Origin: Aquanectria penicillioides
Lineage: Eukaryota; Ascomycota; Sordariomycetes; Hypocreales; Nectriaceae
Assembly: GCA_003415625.1 (NCBI GenBank)
Contig: PYIU01000010.1
Span: forward strand, 1,054,001-1,118,000
Length of the DNA stretch: 64,000 bases
Direction: 5' to 3'
Shown: piece by piece, positions 47,883-59,153 of the stretch
Layout: each line of letters begins with the position of its first letter
Numbering within the stretch: the first letter of the stretch is position 1
The notes under the pieces: model-generated
The model's input: only the letters and a program-made list of their open reading frames with translations
Told to the model about the DNA's origin: nothing
Databases searched by the model: none
Position numbers and translations under genes: made by a program

Positions 47883-49261
47883 TTATACGTCTAACCTGGA
47901 GGTGGTGACCTTGTACTCCGCCGTAACCGTGATTGACTTTCCTTGCGCGTCGAGATGAGCCGCATGCTGGCTTCGTCGAAAGTCAGGCCCAAGGATGGAT
48001 TCATCGCTCTGGTCGTCGCCGCGTACGCGCCCGCCCCCCACGGCGTATGACTTGGTAAATGGCCCTGAAAGTCCCATCTTTCTATCCTTGTGCATGATCG
48101 AATCGCCGCCGCCAGCGGGGTCGTTGGAATCTCCGGCTCGTCGGGGGCGCATACTTCCTCCGTAGGTCTGCAACGCGTAGGAGCCGCCGTCGCTCTGTTG
48201 CTGATATTTGTTGCTGGCATCGCGAGATGTCCACTTATCGAGGTATCGCTTGTAAAGAGGCCGGCACACGGGGATTCCGATACATATCATTGTGACGGCG
48301 ATCTCTGCCGAGGACCAGACGATGAGGCCTACGGTGTCCTCTGAAAGGCTTATTAGCAGGGTTTGGTAGAGCATGAAATAGATTGCTTACTCAGGTAGTC
48401 TTTGCTTGAAAGCTCTGGAACTTCGAGTGTTCGTTTGATGCCGCATGCTCCTGCTCTGTGAGTTTCACCATTAGTCCTGGTTTATGCTCGAATTGAGTCC
48501 GCCACCTACATAACGCCTAGGCTCAGACTCGCCAGAATGACAATCTTTTCTCGAGTGTTCATCTGCAGACCCCAGATGAAGAGCCAAGGGAACATGGCGA
48601 AGAAGAAGTCGACAATGACGCAGAGAACTGTCAACGGTTAGCATAATGCAGTTGGGCTTGACAAATTCGAGGTTATCGTACTGCAAAGCAACATTGACAC
48701 TGGTGTTGAATTGATGTGGCAGTATCCTCCAGGAATTCGCCGATCCCATAGATATTTCGGCGGAGTGCACTGGAGCCAAAACACGAAGCATGTTGACACT
48801 GACGCGCCCATGAGGCAGGCCATGGAGACCCAAATGGCAATCTTGTGCCATCTTGCCTTGACAAGCCGCAACAGGAAGAGGCCGAGAGACCACTTGGCTA
48901 CAGCCATGCCGATGACTGCAAAAGTCTGGCCAATTGCCTCGAAAAGAACCGCATTACTTTGGTCATCTGGGTCCTTAATCGCTGTCATAGTTTGTCCGAA
49001 GCCGTACGAGGATGAGACTGTGATGAAGATGGTGTAGAACACCAAGAGTACCTAAGACAACTGTTAGTAGTTGTCCGAAATGCTCCCGACCAAGGTCGCT
49101 GGGCGACTAACGAATGCCAAGTTGTAGACATGGTCATCGATTCCGTATGAAGTGACGACGATTGCGCGAGTGTAGGTTCGCAACAAGACAAAAATGAAGA
49201 CGACGCCGGCCAACGTCCACATCACGGCCACGGCCCACGGGCCATCTCCTCCTGATGCCAT
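47883..49261 (-). CDS. rhodopsin-domain integral membrane protein (fungal, 7-TM)
   Basis: Five exons: 49261-49112, 49051-48682, 48627-48510, 48455-48391 and 48340-47883. Introns are 50-60 bp; the joined frame is exactly 387 codons (386 residues). The first ~260 residues have the fungal rhodopsin-domain pattern (PF20684; Pth11/SAT4-like membrane proteins): YGIDDHVYNLAF, GQTFAVIGMAVAKWSLGLFLLR, CTPPKYLWD, DFFFAMFPWLFIWGLQMNTREK, ACGIKRTLEVPEL and VWSSAEIAVTMICIGIPVCRPLY. It has seven predicted helices and a ~120-residue polar C-terminal tail, probably cytosolic. Members of this group are receptor-like or of unknown function and often sit near secondary-metabolite genes. No retinal-binding Lys motif was identified, so light sensing should not be assumed. 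Confidence 0.85.
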
Positions 49262-51997
49262 CCAGTCGAGCTTGTGTTGGGTGAGCTTTTCTAAAGTTAG
49301 AAGAAATGGGGTTCAAATCGCTATGGGAGGAGGAGAGGCGCTTTTCAAACACAAGGGCAACGCGAAGCCAATGCAAGAGTCGGCTGAGCGTCTGCGAGCC
49401 TCTGCATAAGAAGGGTTTTGGAACGCTTTGGCACCAGAAAAATCTCCACCGCTGCGCGTCGCCATGGCCCTCGACTCCAGCTCAAGTCAACTCAACAAGG
49501 AGCCAAGTCTTTTGACGGGCCAGGCCAATATGCCGCTCGCAATGTCTCAGGGTGCAAAGATGGGCGTCTTCTCCACCGGCGTTGTCACCGTGACATAGCC
49601 ATAACCCTTACGGAGTGCCATAGTGCATGCTTGTGCTCGTGCTCGGCCCCAACGAGAGAGTGAGTGCCTCTGCACAACTATCCGTCTCTCTCCTGTCTCC
49701 GCGATGGATTCGAGAAGCTCCATTATTAACTTTGAGTTTGCATCAGTTGTCTCGCTTGTCTCGTCAGCACCAATACTATCCATGTCTCTTTCTTAGCGTC
49801 CCCGCCGGAAGGGTGCAGGGATAATGCCGGATGGGTTCCGGGACTGGGCCGCACACCCGTCCTCGCCAATCTTGGAGCGATCAGCGCTTCCTTGCCCCGT
49901 TGGGAGGCTTTTGGAGGCGTTTGGCGGCTGGTTCTTGACCAAGCAACGGGCTCGTTGGCTGTAGAACCCGGACCCCAGGACGCGTTTTGTCTCGCTCGGC
50001 GACTGGGAACCCCGGCCGACTTGTGCCTTGCAGTTTTCGCTTTGCTTGCCCGACATCCACTGAGAGAACAAATGCCCAAATGCCGAGAACAGCTAGGCGG
50101 GAGGCGCGGGAGTTGCGGAAAGTCTGGGGCGGACTGTTTCTCCAACGGCTGCTAACCCCGATCGATCGCCTCCCTACTGCGGGACTGCTCCATTGTCGAA
50201 CGATTTTCCGTCAGATCCCACGTTGCAAGCTACGCAAGGCTCTGGTAGTTGATTTTCTGGAGATAACATTACTGCCATAGCCGCGTTTTTAGCTTCCGGG
50301 AGATGCTACCGTGTGCTCCGGACAACCCCGATATAACTCTGCGTGGGCTCAGTTCAGAGCGCTAACGGGCGTGAGCGTTTATTTCCATGGCCCTGGGCAA
50401 AGTCCGCGCTACGTTCTGCCACCTCCTGCGACTAGGATGGCTTCATTTTACCTCTTCGCCATCTTCGGCTGGTTTCAAGTCAGCACTGGATTTGCAAATC
50501 CTTCCCATTTGCACACTCTTCCTGAGAAGCCGTCGACATAGCCCCGGCTACACTCCTCCATCAGTCGATAGATTGCAGCCGCTGGCGGTGATTGGGTACA
50601 CGAGGCATGCAGTGGTGGTGCAGCATAACTAGCCGTTCCAGCTAGATAGGGATGTGAATTGGATGAAAAAAAGACTCATAGCCCATCTGCGTCAATGTTC
50701 CAGCCACGAACAAGTTAACACAAAGGGAATAGAACATAGATACAGTACACGACCAGAGCAGTGGTGCACTAGACATCTACTGCTGCCACAAACTCTCTCA
50801 TCGATGAAGAGATTGTATGTATGTAGCAGATGTTTCATCGGACATGCGGATGTCTACAGCATCCGACGCCGATCTCGACTCCTTCATCGTTCGAGTCGTA
50901 TTGTTACAGGGTTCTCCCCATGAAAGAAGCACCTTGCGTTGCGCTGCCGCGCGCCTTTGCCGGGGCCCAGATCACCCAGGTCCAATGCAGGGCGCTCGGT
51001 ATCTTTCCATTCAGCTTGTGGAGCTAGGAAAAAGGAATGAGTGCATGAATTGGCCACGTTCCAACGTGGCTTTTGACTTTGAGCATGCTCTGTCACCCTG
51101 TTGCAGACCATGCCAGATTGATGGAGGGTTCAGATCTCCTCCACCCGAGACAATTTATCATTCTCGTTCGATCTGACGCAGATCGAGGTGACAGAAGAAC
51201 GCACATGAAAACTGACGGGGCTTTCTTTTTGTCCTTGATGCGGAACTCAATGGACTCCGCCGTGTTGGTCCAGACCACCGTCCCGCTGTTGATGGATCCT
51301 GAACCGGGGCCGACACGTAGTGTGCGTCACAACCCCTGCTCGGGCTAACAAAAAGCCTGGCCCTGTGGAGATAATGTGGTTGTGAAAACAGACGCCTTGA
51401 TAGGACAGTCATGGCACTAGCACAAATAGCTTGCTATATCCCCCAGCATTTTCTTTGACTAGGCATGCGAACTTGCTCTCCAGGCGTTCAACAAGGGTTT
51501 GGAGGCAACCTCTTCGAGCCCAGTGACGAAGGATTCCGGACTAGCACAGCTTAGAGTCGTCGAGTTCGTCCTGGATCAGCGTCTCTCTCACGCCCGACAC
51601 TGGACTAACTTACAAATACGGAATGGCTTCAGCAAGGTCCCTGCATGACAACTGTTTACAGGATCATACGTGTGCCCGAGCTTACCATCAACACGGTAAG
51701 CCGTGGTTGGTTACCAATCCTGACCGTTGGCTGTTGGCCGTCAATGTTGACGTAGAGCGGGTCACGTTTGAAGACGAGACTGGTACGGAGTTGCATCCTT
51801 CATGGAGATACGTCCTGCGTCGTATTTCCCCTTTTCCCACGTGTGAATCATGCCTTTCTCAGAGGAGAAGGTTTGAGCGTTTAAATTGCTCGCTGCTCCT
51901 TCAACAGACGCCTCTGCCCCCCTTCTACTTTAGCCAAGACTGACACACCACCACTTGCGCCTCCTGACCCAATTGGTTTTGAGCGCCATTTTTCCCC
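49262..51997. other. 2.7 kb intergenic region between divergent genes
   Basis: No supported gene. About 49760-50280 is locally GC-rich and open on both strands, which gives several overlapping frames, none with a domain or a consistent splice structure. It contains the promoters of the rhodopsin-domain gene and the P450 gene. Confidence 0.45.
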
Positions 51998-53840
51998 ATG
52001 AGTTCCATCGAGATTCTGGTCAATGGCTTCCTAAGAGGCTCTGATTGGAGGTCCTTGGGCATTACGCTTGCCCTTGTCCCCCTTATCAGTGTTCTTTCTT
52101 GGTGGATCATTGCATACGTCTTCTCTCCCCTTAGAAGTTACCCCGGGCCATGGTTAGCCGGTAAGCCAAACCCGAGTAATAATATCAAACTTCGACAGGG
52201 CCCTGACACTAACGCTCTTCTCTTTGGCAGGCTGGACCAACCTGTGGAGGCTCTCTGTTGTTAGGACTGGTGACTATCATCTCAAGATTAAGAAGCTTCA
52301 TGAGAAATACGGTCCGGTTGTCCGGATTGGTCCCAACACTCTGGACCTAGACATTCCTCAACTTATCAAGACTGTCTATGGAACCGATGGCAAGTGGCGA
52401 AAGGTAAATACAACTCACACCTTGTGCGCTTGGGCCATCACACTGACCTTTGATTCAACAGACTGAGTTTTACCACAACAACAGTGCTGTCATCGATGGC
52501 AAAATCACCTATCACTTGTTTAGCACCACTGATCAGGCCGAACATGCTCGGATGAAGCGTCCGATTGTCAAGTACTACTCCCAGAGTAGTATTCTGGCAC
52601 TCGAGCCTCTGTTTGATGACTTGATCCGCGACTTTTGCGGCCACTTGGAAAAGCGCTTCATGGACCCAGCCAACAAGCAAGAATGCGATTTTGGCACTTG
52701 GATTGGATATTGTATGTCAGGTGTATCTCACCTTCGGTATTCGTGGCTAACTTGGCCAGATTCCTGGGACACCAACGGTGCTGCTTCTTTCAGTCAGAGA
52801 TTTGGATACATGGACAAAGGCTGTGACTACGATGGCACCATTGAAATTGCCGACAAGGCTCTTGACTAGTGGGTTGATCCATAGTATTCTACCTACTATA
52901 CACATCCTAATGACTTCTCTAGCTTTGCCGCAGTTGGTCAGATGCCCTTCCTGGACTTCCTCCTTGATAAGAACCCCATCATGCGAATCGGCCCCCCTAA
53001 CCTAGGCAACATCACTCGCATCTCCCTTGAGCATCTGATCGCCCGACTCCAAGGCAAGGATCCTAACTTCAACCCCGAGGTTCCCGACTTCCTTCAGCAC
53101 TTCATCGAGTCCAAGCAAACCAACCCTGACCTCGTCAATGATGGTATTATCATGGGTTACCTGCTTGTTAACCTTCTTGCTGGAGCTGATACAACTGCCA
53201 TTACCATCCGATCCGTCTTCTGGTACGCTCTTCACAACCCCGAGGTTTACAGGAAGTTGGAGGAGGAAATTCTTGCTGCCGACCTGGGCGATGTCTCTTC
53301 GTTCAGTTCTGCTAGAGCTCTGCCGTGTAAGTGTTACTCAATTGATTGTCATGGTTCAAGTTCTGATCGATTACAGATTTGGAAGCCGTCGCTCGCGAGG
53401 CAATGCGCATGCATCCCGGTGTTTGTATGTTGCTTGAGCGTTATGTTCCGGAGTCCGGATTGAATCTACCTGACGGATCCTTTGTCCCTCCTGGTGTCGC
53501 TGTTGGTCTGAACCCTTACGTCGTCGGCCGCAACAAGGACATCTGGGGTGAGGACGCGGATACTTATCGCCCAGAGCGATGGCTGCAGGATGAAGACGAA
53601 AGCGATGGAGCATACAAGGAGCGCATGCGTCTCTTCAACGCTAGTGACCTCACCTTTGGTGGCGGTTCTCGTATTTGCATCGGACGCAACCTTGCTCAGA
53701 TGGAACTCTACAAGATTGTTGCGACGTTGATCTCTCGCTATGAGATTTCCTTGGTAGATCCCAGCAAGGATTGGAAAGTGACTGGGAGCTGGTTTCCGCG
53801 CCAGAAGGGGCTGTTTTGTAATCTCAAGAAACGCCAGTAA
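51998..53840 (+). CDS. cytochrome P450, pisatin-demethylase-like
   Basis: Six exons: 51998-52160, 52231-52403, 52462-52711, 52760-52868, 52923-53326 and 53377-53840; five introns of 48-70 bp. The joined frame is 521 codons (520 residues), normal for a microsomal P450. A membrane anchor spans residues ~20-42 and is followed by the Pro-rich hinge SYPGPW. The I-helix oxygen-activation motif AGADTT is at 318-323. The K-helix EAMR and the PERW motif are intact. The heme loop FGGGSRICIGRN has ligand Cys467. Overall wording (NPYVVGRNKDIWGEDADTYRPERW, LAQMELYKIVATLISRYE) resembles the CYP57/pisatin demethylase group, which detoxifies plant phenolics or tailors metabolites. Substrate unknown. It should be ER-bound and need NADPH-P450 reductase. 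No biosynthetic core enzyme is nearby. Confidence 0.92.
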
Positions 53841-54269
53841 TACTATGGGGTCTGTACTATTTATCTGCTAGTCGTTTCCTTTGGGTAACCATTGTTTATG
53901 AGATTGACCTACAAATAATCTAGTCACTCCGTCTCAGTGCACCATGGCGCTTTAGAGGATATGGAGGCCATGCATGTGTTGATAATACGTGACTTCTATC
54001 ATACTCCTAGAGAGCATTATCATCAATACGAAGTAAGAAATATGTAGCTGAAGGTTTTAATTGAATCGTAGCTCAAAAGTTGAACCTTGACTTGTCCGCA
54101 AAATACTACCCTAGAGCTCAAGATGTCACTCTACGATGCCGTGTTTTTATCAAGGGCCATACCCCGTAATCATCGCTATCTTACTCAATTCTCACTGCAT
54201 TACTCAAATCATCCACGTCCACTTTCTCTACATGTATGAACGTATTCCCAAATCCCTCACCTTTGCTAA
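53841..54269. other. convergent intergenic spacer
   Basis: 3' flanks of the P450 and CorA-like genes; AT-rich and without a supported gene. Confidence 0.5.
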
Positions 54270-55792
54270 TTATCCCCCAACGTTTGTAAAAAGTAGCATG
54301 CATAGAAAAATAGCGATTGGTGTGGCGATTACCCAAAAAACCCAAAATTGACTTTCGCCGGCTGCATATTCGCCGCCCATGGAAAATATTGCAGCTACAA
54401 AAGAGAGAGGAATGAAGATGGTTGCCAATGAAGTGAGATGTCCCACTTGACGAGCTTGCTGATTAGATGCAATACTTTCGCGAATCGATACTGCTTGCAT
54501 ATATGCCTGCAGAGTGATGTCCAGTCTTGCCTTGAGCTTTTGGACGGATAATCGCAACGTCTTCCATGCCTCGGCCTCCCAAGCCTCCAAGCCCCCAGAT
54601 CCCGAGAATATGCCCAGCGAATCCATGTTGCGATAAAGCTCCCAGTCAATTGATTCTAAGGCCCTCCTTCCACACACCAGGCGCCCAAAGTCTTCGGGTG
54701 CCCATTGATACGTCCACGACTTTTCAAACAAGTGGGCAGGATCTCTTTGGTCTGTGGAATTCCCGATTCTTCTATACTCTTCATTGAAGATTTCGGATTC
54801 TGTAACTCTCAGTCTAGCTGTCCATGCTGATAAAACCACTCTTCGACAAACATCGATACAACTGCTTGGCTCCGCCGTATTTTGGCGCTCTAGAAGGGGG
54901 TATACCAGCATGATGTCATCGAACATACACGTCATGCCCATTTTGGCGTTAGGATCAATCCAATCAGAGACATTCGAGCTTAATAGTGGCACTGGGATAC
55001 ATGGTGGATACCAAGATCCTTGTTGATTGTAGACTCTCGCTGGGAAATGGCTAAGAGGAATCGAGCCGTCGTGTGAAATTCTCAGCGGCGTTTCTGAGCT
55101 TCCAAGTGTAACTAAACCACCAAGCGGGGGATCAACAAGTAGAATTGCTGTCAAAACGTGTCAGTCACATATCCATGGGACAAGCAAGGGCAAATAAATG
55201 TACCATCCCAGCTCTCACCTCTGAGTATTGTCCAAAACGAAAGTTGTTCCAGGCTCTTCCGGGGACCATTCAAATCGCCAAACAGGTTGGCAGCAGAGAG
55301 ACAACGACGAATACCAAACCGCTCGCTATGAAGAGGATCTAACTTTTCTGCACGCTCCAATTCTATTTTGATTTGATGAAGTCTACTGAAATTTAGAGTA
55401 AACTGGGTCTGATGGTCGTAGTGTCGCAAAGGCCGGTTCAATAGCGTTCCTCGGAGATGGGCAGATCGATCCAAATGGCAGGCGAAGAATGAGGGAGGGA
55501 CTTTGAGATTGGAACCTAACACTTGAATATAGTTTTTTGGCAGTCCCTCGAGCACAAATAGTCGACGTTGTGCTACATTCATCGAATTAGGTCTGTCAAG
55601 GGAACGCCGAAGTGCTATCGATGAAACAAACTCCCTTGTGGACGGCTTGCTGTGGTCTTGAAATTCTATCACGGCGGCCCTTCCTTCGTCTGCCATTGAG
55701 CCTTCTTGGCGCGCTATATGCTGGATAAAGTCTGGGTACTGATTCTTCATGGAGAGTAGCATAGCCAGGTATTGGCCTTCACTGGATGTCAT
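54270..55792 (-). CDS. CorA-like magnesium-transporter-fold protein
   Basis: Two exons, 55792-55219 and 55147-54270, with a 71-bp intron (GTGAGA...TTTTGACAG); 483 residues. The large N-terminal part is soluble and fungus-specific. The C-terminal third has the CorA layout: a long amphipathic helix (LRLSVQKLKARLDITLQAYMQAVSIRESI), then two membrane segments at ~428-446 and ~459-479 joined by a short loop. The CorA signature GMN is replaced by SMGGE in that loop, as in many fungal CorA-like proteins (PF01544 superfamily). Magnesium selectivity is therefore doubtful. These proteins often occur near incompatibility genes in ascomycetes, as here beside the HeLo-like and HET genes. Confidence 0.8.
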
Positions 55793-56240
55793 TGTGGCAG
55801 CCGTCGTAGACTTCGAACTTCTAGATCCAATTGTAGAGGATCTCAGTGTGGTTGAAGGTCATATTGTTGTAGGTGATGTGTGAATTCAGCCAAGCCACAC
55901 AAGGCGCCCTACAAGAAAAAATGGAATTACATAGGAGAGTTGGTAAGAAAACACCCCACGTGCCATTCGATGATTTGAGAATAATTCCGTGGCGCACCCT
56001 CGAAATTGTGATAAAAGTGATAGTAATGGGTCTCGACTCTCATGGATCAAGCCATCGATGCGTCCACCTCGGTAGATGCGGCCTCCCATTGGCGAAAGCG
56101 GCGGAACTTTGCCGACCAGGCTACGCACCTGATGCTACGCAAGCCAGATTTCATCTCAGCTATGCCTATTTATTGTGGTATTCTTGCAATTGCTATTGGG
56201 ACCAAATGGCTGTCCTTCCAGGCTCAGATAACTCGACGCT
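55793..56240. other. intergenic between divergent genes
   Basis: Shared 5' region of the CorA-like gene and the HeLo-like gene. Two plus-strand frames (from 55873 and 56042) cross it. One has a hydrophobic patch, but neither joins the HeLo-like gene by a clear splice. Confidence 0.4.
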
Positions 56241-57075
56241 ATGGAAATGTTGAGTGGTACCCAACTCTCCGAAAAAGCCGAGGTGGAACCCGAAGGCAAA
56301 GAGAGTACCAGTCTCTCTAACGAAGAAGCCTCGGATAAGAGGTTCAAAACATTTCACTTTGACTTTACTAATGAGAGTCTAGCGGATACATTTGCCACAT
56401 GCGTCACTTGTGTCGGCATTGGAATTACCAGATCCAAGTCCACCCTCGAGGATCTTGAGCTTAGTATACTCCAACTGCGACTCACCAGATGGGGAGAGGC
56501 TATAAAAATCAACGGAAAGCCGTACCTTGAAGATAGGAATCTTGAAGAAGAAGATATTCATACCATCAAAAGCGAACTTTGTGGCATTATCACCGTGTTT
56601 GAAGACAATCCACCACAAGGGGGACTAATCACCAAATACCCTATTAGAATCAGCCAGGATGAGTATTCCACACTCAAAGCCATAATCAACTCTATCATTT
56701 GGGAAAGGGGTCACGGAAGGAAAAATACCTTGAATTACTATGGCCCAAACTGGGAATCAAGTCTGTTTGGTCGACTGGACACTACGAGGGTAGTTGATTC
56801 TATCGATACGCTTGAGACAATCATGGGCTCAAGGTTCCTTCGTGACTTGGCGAAGTCCGAGCAACTTCGAATCGGGAAATCGATTCCGCTGAATGTTTTG
56901 ATATACGTCGCGAATGGACTCGACTATTGGATAGCCTCCAGTCCTATACCTGATAATAGAGGTAATTACCTGTGGTTCGATCTCTTAGAGTCATGCTAAT
57001 TGATAAAGACGCTTACCAGATTGGGCGGAGTCTTGGCCAGGTCCAGATGGCGCGCCCGATTCCTCGCTTTTGTGA
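56241..57075 (+). CDS. HeLo-like (prion-inhibition-and-propagation type) domain protein
   Basis: Two exons, 56241-56961 and 57020-57075; the intron is 58 bp (GTAATT, branch GCTAAT, acceptor TTACCAG). Joined, 258 residues. After a polar N-terminus of ~40 residues the protein has the HeLo signature: an amphipathic start (ESLADTFATCVTC) and the helix ELSILQLRLTRWGEAIKI (73-90; PF14479 group). HeLo domains are the membrane-targeting effector domains of fungal allorecognition proteins such as HET-S and of some NLR-like receptors. The C-terminal half is not recognised. No nucleotide-binding or amyloid repeat motif follows, so this is either a stand-alone effector or the front piece of a broken NLR. 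Start codon moderately certain; an upstream exon cannot be excluded. Confidence 0.65.
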
Positions 57076-57396
57076 CACGTGGGAGAATGAGAACAAAGCG
57101 TTTCTGCGCTATGAGGCTTGAGTCATTTCAGCAGATAAAGGTCCCTTTGAAATTTGGTGGGAATATTAGTCGATATCGGACTTCACGTTGTTGAATTTAT
57201 GATTGCAGTCTCCTTGATTAGTAGATTGAGTTTTAAAAGCTGAAATTGTCGTATTGCATTCTCGGGATTACAACTTCTTGCAACATATTGCGCCATGGTA
57301 GCCTCGTCGACAGATTGAGTTCATGAAACTGAAGCAGATGATATTGATTATGGCGCCTGTAGTCTGTCTTGCTTCGCCGTACCCACGTTGAAGATA
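57076..57396. other. convergent intergenic spacer
   Basis: 3' flanks of the HeLo-like gene and the HEAT-like pseudogene; nothing else seen. Confidence 0.4.
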
Positions 57397-58134
57397 TCAA
57401 GTTTGAGGTATTTGATCTCGACCGTGAGACGGGATGCTCAAAGACGCTCGCGCATTGCTAATCTTCTTCATGACCTCACATAGAGGAACGCTCCTGTCGC
57501 TTCCATCAATGCCGAGAATAGACGTTTCTCCATCGGCACACCATGTAAGAGGTTCTGCAAAACTTCGATCGACCCAAGTCTTGTGCAAATTATTGGAAGA
57601 CGGCTCACCCAGTTCGCCAAGCAACGAGACAAAGTTCATTTCTGATATAGCTGACATTTGACTGAGAATCCCTGCGATAGTATGGTAAACGTCGGAATTT
57701 GGATTGTTCAACATGTCAGTCGACTGTTGAATGATTGCGGGAGGTAGCCCCTGTTGCTGTTCCAAGATATCCTTTGCAGCCCCAAATACATGAGTATTTC
57801 CATGCTACAGTTGGTTGAATAGAGCCTTGAGAATGCTATCTGGTAACCCTGATTTTTGTATTCTGAAAATGTCGGATGCTATGGCTTGAGTTTCTGGATC
57901 ATTGTTTCTCAACAATGGCTCAGCAGTTCTGATGACCTTCAAAGGTACTTCTAATTGTTTGTTGCGCAAAATATTCCTCGCAGAGGATCGGGTATTTGCA
58001 TTCGCATCATCTAACAGGTCTGCTGTCTCATCGATCATACTGCCTGAGAGGGTTGGCTTTTGGTTGAACCCGAAATGAGCAGGGTTCGCCCCGCCCGTGG
58101 CATAACTGACCTGGATACTATGTCGAGGCCTAGT
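57397..58134 (-). pseudogene. HEAT/ARM-like helical-repeat gene fragment with premature stop
   Basis: Minus-strand frame open from 58134 to 57397 except for one TAG at 57805-57807. On both sides of the stop the protein has the same ~25-35-residue helical repeat texture (TADLLDDANANTRSSARNIL; AEPLLRNNDPETQAIASDIF; STDMLNNPNSDVYHTIAGIL), like HEAT or ARM repeats. The TAG replaces an expected CAG (Gln), a CpA-to-TpA transition of RIP type. An upstream in-frame TGA at 58135-58137 means the N-terminal part is missing or frameshifted. The non-repeat tail (~75 residues) is not recognised. It may be the sensor end of a former NLR-like gene near the HeLo-like gene. Confidence 0.55.
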
Positions 58135-58340
58135 TCATGCAATGTATCTCATCTGAATCGACTTGAACATCAAATTTGTAATTTATTGAGTCTTGGTCAG
58201 CTTGAATGACCTTATTCATTCAGTCGCAGCTTTCCTGTCAGTAGCTTGGGTAGCGTCCATATTGCCGTGCGCTAGCCAAAGACAGAAAATCCGGATAATC
58301 AACCTCGGACAAATCCTATGAGTCTGCAGACTTGGCTCCT
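58135..58340. other. spacer between two minus-strand pseudogenes
   Basis: Short region. A 65-codon frame from 58413 is a shadow of the adjacent pseudogene's C-terminus. Confidence 0.4.
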
Positions 58341-58949
58341 TTAGTCGACTCTGTCGTTCATATGAAGAAGACCATGTTCCAAAAGAACTAGGATTGCCTG
58401 CTGTTCTATCCATTCGGTGCGCTTGATCAACGGCTCCCGGGGCTCTCTAGGGCCATAAAATGTCAAAAGGTTCCATGGCTTGATAGGCTCAGTCTTCATT
58501 GTCCTAATATTGAATGCCTTTTGTTTTGGAGGGGCTGGCTGATCCTGCGACAGTTGATCCTAAGCTCCTAGGCAAGTAGATGTGTCCATGTATCCGAGAA
58601 ATTCTTGGGAATAGAAGTCCTCGTCCATTTCGGGTTTAGGATATGGCTTGGACTCATAACACATCCCAGTTACAATATCTCCAGTCACATGGTGTTTTAT
58701 TATGCTTCCAGGTCCTTTGGCGTTTGTCTCGACAAAGAGGACGGTGTGATGGCGAATGCCTTGCATGTCGGGATCCTGCATAGCTGGCTTGGCTTTCACC
58801 TTGAAGACTTTGGACACGTGCCGGTTATTCATCTCCAAGAAACTTCGAGATCGCAACAGTGATGACTGGTTGGTGATAATGTGGCAGTGACGCGAGTAGG
58901 TGAAAGCTTTGACTAGGTGCTGCGATGGTGGTGATAACATTGGGGGCAT
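58341..58949 (-). pseudogene. small hypothetical fungal protein with one nonsense codon
   Basis: Frame of 203 codons from ATG 58949 to TAA 58341-58343, broken once by TAG at 58560-58562. The N-terminal part (HHTVLFVETNAKGPGSIIKH, HVTGDIVTGMCYE, EFLGYMDTS) and the part after the stop (PPKQKAFNIRTMKTEPIKPW, EWIEQQAI) read as one small fungal family of unknown function, so the stop is a lesion within a gene. The most likely ancestral codon is TGG (Trp), making the change a CpA-to-TpA transition on the plus strand. Apart from that stop the frame is intact, so inactivation may be recent. Confidence 0.6.
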
Positions 58950-59153
58950 GGGAATAAGTGAGCGGTTTCACCGTATGACGGTCGGATTCCCAGGTTTTCC
59001 CGATCCGCTCGCAATTTTATTATTAATCACTTATCTTCACGGTCGATGCAAGTTGTTGGGGTAGCCCTTTCGAAATGAAATGTCACATCAATATCCATCA
59101 GCTTCTCGCCGAAGAATACTTCTCTGGGACAGGACAGGACTCCCCAGATACGC
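58950..59153. other. intergenic spacer
   Basis: Between the small pseudogene and the HET pseudogene; nothing seen. Confidence 0.4.

Noticed and set aside
49726..50280. Overlapping 80-140-codon frames in a GC-rich stretch
   Set aside because: They are open on both strands at once, as expected from local base composition, with no motif or splice pattern.
46404..53840. Secondary-metabolite gene cluster (regulator, NmrA-like, rhodopsin-domain, P450)
   Set aside because: No polyketide synthase, peptide synthetase, terpene synthase or other core enzyme is present in the window, so co-location alone is weak evidence.
56042..56320. 92-codon frame upstream of and overlapping the HeLo-like gene start
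   Set aside because: It has a hydrophobic patch but runs in a different frame, and no splice joins it to the HeLo-like exon.
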